From assembly GCF_026151205.1 (NCBI RefSeq), contig NC_087077.1:8671983-8735982 (forward strand): a DNA stretch of 64,000 bases. The letters run 5' to 3'. The notes beneath the pieces are model-generated. The model made no database searches and was not told the origin of the DNA. It saw nothing but the letters and a program-made list of their open reading frames with translations. Source of the DNA: Bolinopsis microptera. Lineage: Eukaryota > Ctenophora > Tentaculata > Lobata > Bolinopsidae. Shown here piece by piece: positions 57,701 to 64,000 of this stretch (the first letter of the stretch is position 1; each line of letters starts with the position of its first letter). The position numbers and the translations under genes were made by a program.

Positions 57701-60700
57701 CCCCATGATCAACCAGGTTCATGATGTGAAACTACAACAAGGCTTTGTGATAGAGGCTAGCTTTGTTTATAAAAATGGCACTCAAAAGTTCAATATTAAT
57801 CTCCTGAAGGTCAACCAAAATTTCTACATTTTCCACCTTGATTTCCGGCCTCACCCTCACGGTAATGTAATTGTGATGAACACAAACCCTAGCAAGAACT
57901 GGGGGGAAGAGATACGAGCGGCGCTACCACAGCTTGGGGACGGAGAACTGTTCCACGTGACCATTAAATGTGAGGAAGATAGGTTCAAAGTGAAGATCAA
58001 TGACAGCTATATCGAGAAAACGTTTCCCTATCGCTACCCATTGGATGATGTTGCTATGATAAAGTTGAATCACGGTAGTTTGGGGAACAAATGGGTGGCT
58101 CTATCCTGGAAACACACAAAGAATGTTCCTAACGTTGATTTCCTAGACAGTCTACCTCCAATAATCCCAAAAATAGATTTAGGAGACACAGTTTTTAGAC
58201 CCGGAACTCAAATATTAGGGAAAGCCTTTTTTAAGGAGGGAACATCAAAATTTACCATCAACTTATGGAAGCAAACAGGATTTAACATTTTCCACCTTGA
58301 CTTCCGACCTTACCCCCACGGGAGCGTCATCGTCATGAACAGTAACCCTAACAGGAGTTGGGAAACTGAGGTAAGAGCGAGATTACCTCACCTGACTGAC
58401 GGACAGTTGATGCTTGTTAGGATTGAGTGCGGTGACAATGAGTTTAAAGTGCAAGTTAATGATAGCTACATCGAGAAGACGTTCCCCTATCGCTATCCGC
58501 TGGAGGATGTGACCAAAGTGAGTGTGGTACATGGGAGCAACGGGAATAAGTGGACATCAATTGTTTGGTTTTAGGATTCAAGTTCTTTTCATAGACTTCA
58601 GTATTCATGATAAATGTGATCATCTTGCTGTATTGTGTATTTTGTGATTTAAATACGGTAACAGCCTTCATTGAAAATGAAAGATGCTGGAAAATAATTT
58701 TAAGCGAACTTTAAGAATTTAATGAAAATGAATGAAGAATTTTGTTTCCTTTTATTTTTTCTAATTACTGCCTGGGCAACAAATACTCTTTAATTCGAAA
58801 TAATCGAAGTTGACGAATGGTTTTCAATTATCAACACTCAAAAGTTCCAGACCAAAAGATTACAAGATAATCTGAAAGAGATTGACTTGTGAAAAAAAAG
58901 ATTGACATTTTGACATATGAAATTTTAAAATTTTAGTTTAAAAATTTATAACAATTACATATAAATTTAATAAAAAGTTCACACTGAAATTGAAAGGAAA
59001 ACTCACCACTGGAAGCACCAGCAAGAGCAGTCAACACAAAGGGTTTCCAGGTAACAGGGTGTGATAAACTGAGCCAGGGTCTGAGTACATTTGTCTATCT
59101 CGGAGGCCAGGCCTGGTTCCATGCAGGATTTGTACAGAGCGAACAGAATCTTCTCCAGATGCTGGGTCGAGCTCGTTTCTGAAAGGACAGAGGGTGAGTG
59201 ATCTTTGGGGAGGGTTAGTTTTTAGGCGTTTTACTCCTAGACTAAGCTTAGAGCTATGTTCTAAAAATAGATTTAACCATTTTATCTAAATTATTATTCG
59301 AACGTTTCTCTCTGTAAGTGTGTACGACCGCCAACGTGCAAATTTCCCTGACACATATACTACAACAGTTGCAAAGGAAGCGTATACAACATCATTAATC
59401 ATCTATGTGCATTGTGCATGCATTCATAAAGGCCTAAAACAGACCTATATCCTTACCATCGTAATTTAAACTAATACACAGGGCCTCTAGGCTCCTAGTT
59501 TAGCATTGGTCATTGTCTTAGGGTACTCAGGGGAGTTTTGATCCGTGTTGAAAGAAACTTTGTTAACGTTTGTTATTTCTTTCTGAGTAGACTTGAGTAT
59601 GCTCGGTTGTTAAAAAGGGAATAACGCCTATTTAGTCAATGATCAACTGCCACTCCAGTAGGAGAGAGAATTTTTCTATCATTGCTGTCGGAATTCGGCA
59701 TGGAATGTGATGTTTCCACGATACAAACTGGAGACAAATAGTCTTGAGCTCTTAATTTGTCAGACTAACTTTTAATTCCGGATCAAAAGCAAATTATGAA
59801 ATCAAAGTAGTACGCTACAAATAAAATCGACGCATTTTCTAACTATGATCAGATCGAGCTGAAGAATTAAAATGTTTTGTAAGCGAATAAAGGTATCCTC
59901 AGGAAACAAAAAACACACGTGATGAATCCTCTTGACGGGAGAAGGTTTGGTGCCTCGCAAATAGGTTTTATTTATACCGTGGTTGTTGTAAATAATTTGG
60001 TAGGTGCTTTTAGAGACACAAACTTTTATGCTCAATCTAGAGAATCCAGTTAACAGCGGATTTTCTGGGATTGATTATTTTAAGCAGGTACTTTGTTACT
60101 ATTAAACATTTTTTATTTCTGTGTTTTATTTCGAAATTTGACGTCTGAAGTTGTAAGTAATTAACATCACTGAATATCAATCCTTCTTAAAATTTGTTTA
60201 CCATTCTTAAAAAGTATGTGATTCATAAATTTGATTCATAAATTCCCTTGAAAAATATCATTAAATTCAATATTTTCAGAAGTTGATTAATGATTATTTG
60301 GTTTAAGCATGAATGAAATTGCCAACGTCAAGATATAATTAAATTTACGACTTTTTCCAGTCGACAATGAAATATAAACTGGAAAAACGTACTCTATTAA
60401 TGCTTAGAGACACCTTTAGAGACAGTGCATTCTTTGATATCAAGAAAATGCCCCTTTTTGACGTCGAAACAAATAATTATTAAATTTATAACAAAAAACT
60501 CACCTGACCCCCAATAAATATAACAATAAATAAAAAGAGCACACTGATAATAACTCCACAAAGTAATAAATACCTGAGTAAAGCAGGAGCGAGTAGAGAA
60601 GTCTCACACTCTTCAACCTCGTCTCATCGACCCAGGTGTTCAGATCATTCAGCAAACCAGGCAGTATCTTACTGATGTTCCTCACCACCAAGATCCTGCA

Positions 60701-62627
60701 GCCTAGTCGAGGACGTGTCACTCCCTCCAACACTCCGTAGTAGACCGGAGCTGCTGCTGCGAAATCTTTCTCGTCCTGCAGGAATAAGTGACGGTTAAAT
60801 ATCATGAAACCTTTAATCCTGCCTATTTTCCTGACAATTGGACACTATTTTACTGCCACAATTGGAATAAAACAGGCCACAGGATGAGGCGAAGAGACTT
60901 TAAAAATTAAAAAATTGTTTCTCCCGCACCATATAATTAAAAGAAGCTAACCTTGATATCCTGTTCATTCTCTTCCTCCCACTGTTTCCCAGCAGCAGCA
61001 AACATTTCCGCAGAGTTAACAGCAATACCCGGCACCTCATCCTCAATCCCCGTCATGAGAAGAGGCAGCAGCTTGTAGAAGTAACTGTACCGGTCCATTA
61101 GGGTAACCATCCACCCTCCAACTATCTCATACACTGCTTCTCTCACGGGCGGACACGGGTCAAACGTTCCTGTCAAATAAATATGTTATCTGTAATCCGG
61201 GTTATAAGATTAGCTAAAATGTGGCAGAATTTTGAGATGACAACTACATCAACTAGACTGGCATTTTCACAAAAAAACTGTTATATCGAGAAACATTAAC
61301 AAGTAAAGAGATGGGGCGATAGCCGTTATTAACCACTTACTTTGAGCAAGATGAGTGATAAGGTCATCTATCATCTTGTTATCACCGTTGTTAAGTAACG
61401 CTCCCAACGCACGAACCACCAACGTCCTCACTTTTTGATGCTGATTGAAGAATTTGTGGTAAAATGGTGGCAGTTTAATTTTTACTTCCAACCAAATCTC
61501 ATTTCGAAATTGTTTAAAAAATCACTTTGAAGTTTCATCAAAACTGCTACTGTACTAGCAAGATGATATAACATGATCAAACAGATTACAAGATGCCTGA
61601 TAAGGTTTAACGAACCTGGTGACTGATGCTGTGAAGAAGAGGGTTGAGAAGCACATTAGCACCAGTGTGGAACTGGCGCGGCGCAACACGTGTTAGGTTT
61701 ATCAGACACGTGCAGCTTAGCTTCTTTACCTCCGCAAACGGGTCGTCTATAGTTCTGCGGAGGAGAAAGGTAACGAGGTGCTGATTTTATTAATTAGTTA
61801 AAACATGAAGTTGTACAAAATCGAGAGATTAGCCAAAAATACGGTCCTACCACACAAATAACTGTGAATCTCCAGAAGTGTTCCTACCTGACTAAGATGA
61901 GCATAATATCCTGGCAGTAGAGTGGTATCTCAGAGGGAGCGAGAGATATTATCTGGATAAGGAGCTCCAGGATCAGTTGTCTTATCTCCTCACTGGGCTC
62001 CACTATCTCTCTCTGGCCTGAATAGAGGAGTGATATTTGATTAAAAAATACAACGTAGTGCCATAATATGATATGGCAATATAGAATTATGTACTTAGTT
62101 TTAGATTAAAATTAAGCATGATTCTTGGCCCTCGTCTGGTCAGATAACACGAACCTAATCTCATGACACACATAGGTACGATGTAGGGTAGATAAGCTTC
62201 GATATCAGTCATTTGCGCCGTTATCTCTGTAACCATGGTAACGGAGGTCTCCCTGCATTTCTCTATCGAATCGTGGAACAGGGTCAGCAGAGGTTTACAC
62301 AAACCAGCAAATAATCCCGATAGAACTCCCTGACAGAAACATTATGTTAAGTTTGTGCTTTATAAGCTGCCTCTACACCAGGATTTGAACAGACGACAGA
62401 AATCTCAAAATAAGAATCCAGAGTTTCAGCATGATGCGCAACCTCGTGTAAGGTACAAGTGATTTTAGACTATCACAAGAAGTAGACCTGATTAATATGA
62501 CACACACCTGTTCGAGTTTAGCAGAGGTTTGAGCCCTGATCCGCTCCAGAGCCTTCCGCTTAGCGAACCTGGTACCGTCATGTAGGCAGTTTACATCTCT
62601 CTGGAGACTCTGCAGGATCTCGTCAAC
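48704..62627 (-). CDS. DNAAF5: DNAAF5 (HEATR2), axonemal dynein assembly factor, 5' end missing
   Basis: Exons in order: 62627-62508, 62329-62155, 62017-61888, 61754-61616, 61440-61341, 61169-60952, 60775-60574, 59178-59007, 56295-56080, 55882-55761, 50920-50791, 50540-50436, 50003-49905, 49747-49644, 49446-49336, 49211-49002 and 48847-48704. They encode about 831 residues of HEAT repeats; human DNAAF5 has 855. Diagnostic stretches include EKCRETSVTMVTEI, VEPSEEIRQL, the RYSYFYKLLPLLMTG block, WRAGRTAGSVRCAA and the C-terminal VKHKHRSSLYCDKLL. The family works in the cytoplasm to preassemble dynein arms for motile cilia. Phases agree at all junctions except within exon 59178-59007, where one extra base (ACACCCTG near 59060) shifts the frame. 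Either it is an assembly error or the gene is damaged. The initiator exon was not found and should lie right of 62627. Introns hold the galectin gene and the DXO copy. Confidence 0.9.
50097..50252. mobile_element. GGGGTCGTTCACATATTACG-family MITE, complete copy
   Basis: The inverted ends ggggtcgttcacatatta and taatatgtgaacgacccc are flanked by TTA on both sides (50094-50096 and 50253-50255). A 3-bp TTA duplication with G-rich ends fits the PIF/Harbinger superfamily. The inside includes a long poly-C tract. It sits in a DNAAF5 intron. Confidence 0.7.
50921..51823. other. DNAAF5 intron sequence, nothing recognised
   Basis: AT-rich intron between the exon at 50791-50920 and the intronic DXO copy. 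The frames at 50867-51206 overlap an exon on the other strand and are shadows. Confidence 0.4.
51824..51829 (-). terminator. Poly(A) signal of the DXO-like gene
   Basis: AATAAA on the - strand (tttatt on +) lies about 50 nt after the DXO-like stop codon. Confidence 0.5.
51878..54256 (-). pseudogene. DXO: DXO/RAI1-family decapping enzyme, interrupted by a transposon
   Basis: ATG 54256 opens MAEQMLVYDI, which runs into a 1358-bp TTAA-flanked insertion (52867-54224). The frame resumes exactly after the duplicated TTAA as KEASQYAEGSDYKAYKPK and continues to stop 51878, about 338 residues in all. Family motifs are clear: GRKFEELW (catalytic Glu), LLSAEVDAID (Glu and Asp), YVEAKTC (Glu-x-Lys) and the C-terminal FLPSWYKQF. 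Relatives remove non-canonical caps from RNA 5' ends and degrade the body 5' to 3', using two divalent metals. The coding region lacks introns and sits on the sense strand inside a DNAAF5 intron, which suggests a retrocopy or an unusually compact gene. As it stands the insertion splits it, and the downstream part has no nearby in-frame ATG. Family assignment is firm; pseudogene status depends on whether the insertion is fixed or spliced out. Confidence 0.85.
52867..54224. mobile_element. 1358-bp foldback element with TTAA target duplication
   Basis: TTAA flanks both ends (52863-52866 and 54225-54228). The ends read ggggggggccaatggatatt and its complement. The two arms (about 52867-53531 and 53557-54224) are near-identical inverted copies of 665 bp with a loop of about 25 nt, so the whole element is one giant hairpin. 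A TTAA duplication is the hallmark of piggyBac-type insertion. No transposase is encoded; frames within it are shadows. Confidence 0.85.
54257..55137. other. DNAAF5 intron, nothing recognised
   Basis: AT-rich. A short direct repeat, ctatcggtacagggtag, occurs at about 54463 and 54558. No gene seen. Confidence 0.4.
55139..55275. mobile_element. GGGGTCGTTCACATATTACG-family MITE, degraded copy
   Basis: It begins ggggtcgttcacatattacg and has the G-rich/C-rich inner parts of the family. The right end has decayed to aacatataatcag. Confidence 0.5.
55548..55645. repeat. Dispersed repeat, second copy of 44990-45120
   Basis: It shares gaaagctttgttcgag and the following blocks with the other copy. It lies in a DNAAF5 intron. 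Confidence 0.5.
56296..57370. other. DNAAF5 intron and upstream region of the galectin gene
   Basis: AT-rich sequence with short CCTAGT-type repeats at about 56500-56600 (ctacctagtcctagtaacta). Tandem gcgagaaagtg words occur at about 57110-57150. No coding exon seen. Confidence 0.4.
57376..57385 (+). promoter_or_regulatory. Candidate TATA box of the galectin gene
   Basis: tatatataag lies 32 bp before the ATG at 57417, unusually close for a TATA box. Alternatively, catctaacag just downstream is a splice acceptor for a leader exon. Confidence 0.3.
57417..58574 (+). CDS. Tandem-repeat galectin with N-terminal coiled-coil, intronless
   Basis: ATG 57417 to TAG 58572-58574 encodes 385 residues in one exon. 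Residues 1-90 are acidic and heptad-like (a probable coiled coil or oligomerisation part). Two galectin carbohydrate-recognition domains follow, about residues 105-240 and 255-385, roughly half identical to each other. Each has the beta-sandwich core FHLDFRP, VIVMN and WxxExR, with WGEEIR in the first and WETEVR in the second. The canonical His-x-Asn-x-Arg of the sugar site aligns with Asp-x-Arg-x-His in the first and Asp-x-Arg-x-Tyr in the second, so sugar specificity may differ from classical beta-galactoside binders. No signal peptide is present, as usual for galectins. It lies on the + strand inside a 2.7-kb intron of DNAAF5 (- strand). Confidence 0.9.
   Translation: MSEALSYLSTLEEVISASEEELRHGFGYLAPDTVMEYVMYLRHQLRTIQKSQEMSDTEVARLTALISQKDESLAEFMSTLGVGNVPAVASLSPDSPMINQVHDVKLQQGFVIEASFVYKNGTQKFNINLLKVNQNFYIFHLDFRPHPHGNVIVMNTNPSKNWGEEIRAALPQLGDGELFHVTIKCEEDRFKVKINDSYIEKTFPYRYPLDDVAMIKLNHGSLGNKWVALSWKHTKNVPNVDFLDSLPPIIPKIDLGDTVFRPGTQILGKAFFKEGTSKFTINLWKQTGFNIFHLDFRPYPHGSVIVMNSNPNRSWETEVRARLPHLTDGQLMLVRIECGDNEFKVQVNDSYIEKTFPYRYPLEDVTKVSVVHGSNGNKWTSIVWF
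58575..59006. other. 3' flank of galectin within DNAAF5 intron
   Basis: A candidate poly(A) signal AATAAA is near 58968, rather far from the stop. Nothing else recognised. Confidence 0.35.
59179..60573 (-). other. DNAAF5 intron, nothing recognised
   Basis: AT-rich sequence of 1.4 kb between two coding exons. The frame at 59802-60035 is not supported. Confidence 0.4.
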
Positions 62628-63013
62628 CTGGAGGAAAGCAACAGTTTACAGTTCAGAGTTATTTAAACTCTTCATCATGGAAACAGTTAAGAGATCAACT
62701 TTGAGTTTTAACTGTTAAAAGTTAAGAGTCAAGAATTAGGAGTTGAGGCCAGAGGGGGAGGGGTTAAACGGTTAAAAAATCGACAAAAATATTATTCTAT
62801 TTTGATGACAAAAATGTTGCTGCCATTCTCATATTTGTAGCTGCCTTAACGTGATTTGATAAATGAGGTCAACCGATTCTTACAAAATTAACTATACAAC
62901 ATTGAGGTTAATAAAATTGAGGTTAATATTTTATTACAATAACTATACTAGTTATTTATTAGTAATGGGAAAATATCGCTTGCTTTTAAAGACTTACTAC
63001 AGGGATAGACTTA
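62628..63013 (-). other. Upstream of the first recognised DNAAF5 exon
   Basis: The initiator exon of DNAAF5 should lie here or further right, but I could not identify an ATG exon ending in the required phase 0. The interval also includes the 3' flank of the GPCR gene. Confidence 0.35.
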
Positions 63014-63926
63014 CTACAGGGATAGTTCATCACCTGCAGCTACAGTGGGACTCCTAAAAACTGGCAGTCTCGAAAAAAGGAATTTCCTAAAACTTGTTAT
63101 CGTCAAAGTGTATATAAAGAAGTTCGACATAACGTTAATCATCGACACAAATTGGCTGATTTTGAGCAGATGGAATTGAAAAGGTCCAGTAGGATTGTTT
63201 CCGGTGAAAGGTTTGCTGATGAAATAAACCGATGTGGGTAAAGATGATATGCAGTAGACAACAGCAGTGAGAGCCACAGTTAAGGCTCCTTGCCATGGTA
63301 CAGTTCCTTTGACTTGCCTTGCAGATTTCTTCGCATCATACAGGTACCTCAGTGTAGGAACTGTTGTGGCAACGACAATAATGTTGGGGACAAATGTGAG
63401 TATTACTGCGATAGGTGCAATCAATATTCTGGCGACATCACCATTAAACCCATAAGCACAATTATAAGTTGTGTAATCGAAGTACACATCGTCCTTGTCC
63501 AAAACCAAGCAGAGTAACGGAACGACCGTAGGAATTATCCAAATAATGATGCAGGCTAGGTTTACTTTCTTTGTTGTCCAATTGGCTGCTTGGCAAGGAT
63601 ATTTGAGAAGAATTAACTTGCTGGAAGTGAGGAACGCTATTAGTAACAAGCCTGTTATGTAAGTGTTGTACTTGAAATAAACTTGGACATTGCACAGTGT
63701 TTCCCCTAGGATCCAACCGTTAGCAAATAGTGATACAGTTGTTGGGAGGACTCTGCTAGTTGAGATTGCAAGGTCAGAGATAGCAATGTATTGAATTATA
63801 GTGACTATAGACTTGTTGATTTTGAAAGCGTCCTTCTGGAAGGATGCAATCAGGATTAGGGTATCTCCAAAGAAGGATGATAGAAGCACGAACAAGCTAT
63901 TATATAGCAAGCCCAGGAGTATCTTT
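63014..63926 (-). CDS. Class A (rhodopsin-like) GPCR, last coding exon
   Basis: The exon begins after a splice acceptor (taatgcag, AG at 63928-63927) and ends at TAG 63014, giving about 303 residues. Seven hydrophobic helices are visible: a first with FFGDTLILIA, a second with IQYIAISDLAIS (Asp in place), a third preceded by the conserved Cys of ETLCNVQ, and a second extracellular loop Cys in YNCAYGF. Then come a fifth and sixth (VALTAVVYCISSLP), and a seventh with MSNFFIYTLTITSFRKFL, where NFFIY stands for the usual NPxxY. The DRY motif is replaced by a Ser-Lys-Leu-type sequence (TSSKLILLKYP). The N-terminal tail and its start codon must lie in an upstream exon beyond the window. Ligand unknown; it may couple to G proteins at the plasma membrane. 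No close subfamily is recognised. Confidence 0.82.
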
Positions 63927-64000
63927 CTGCATTATGGTGCATCCCAAATATAGTGTAGTTTGTTGAGTTTATCATGGTGAGACAATCTTAGTTAACAGTT

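Overview
This is a metazoan nuclear window: spliced genes with GT-AG introns, a ciliary dynein-assembly factor, a rhodopsin-type receptor, a tandem-repeat galectin and a secreted arylsulfatase sit in an AT-rich background packed with transposons. The mix of LINEs, pogo-like elements, MITEs and foldback elements suits a marine invertebrate, perhaps a cnidarian, but the sequence does not fix the species. Nothing here is bacterial.

Region 1, about 1.2-26.3 kb, is a large imperfect inverted duplication of an arylsulfatase B-like gene. The right arm (- strand) carries what looks like a complete 13-exon gene from ATG 26300 to stop 11160. Its exons sum to 1503 nt, giving 500 residues with a signal peptide, the formylglycine motif CTPTR and the second sulfatase signature. 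The left arm (+ strand) starts inside intron 1, so it lacks the signal-peptide exon, and its exon 3 is broken by a 0.3-kb insertion; it is probably a pseudogene. Since duplicating, each arm has gained its own insertions. The left arm has a SINE, small hairpin elements and a 1.1-kb foldback element made of 11-bp repeats. The right arm has a LINE, a pogo-like element, MITEs and, in intron 1, a 3.8-kb foldback element nested inside a second pogo-like element. The 2.6-kb spacer between the arms holds a decayed LINE. The leftmost 1.2 kb is an unidentified open frame running off the edge on the - strand.

Region 2, 27-46 kb, is gene-poor. It contains an intact 1088-codon LINE ORF, a tandem 0.5-kb repeat with GC-rich hairpins, a tandem 1.5/1.3-kb repeat whose units end in palindromes (one an apparently perfect 160-bp palindrome), several MITE families with recognisable target-site duplications, and a pair of long direct repeats.

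Region 3, 46-64 kb, is gene-bearing. Two small + strand genes share a TSYGxxF motif. They are followed, tail to tail, by a - strand DNAAF5 (HEATR2) orthologue of 17 recognised exons spanning 14 kb. Its introns host an intronless galectin gene on the opposite strand and an intronless DXO/RAI1-family decapping-enzyme gene that is interrupted by a TTAA-flanked foldback element. One DNAAF5 exon carries an apparent one-base frameshift. A class A GPCR fragment, also on the - strand, ends the window.
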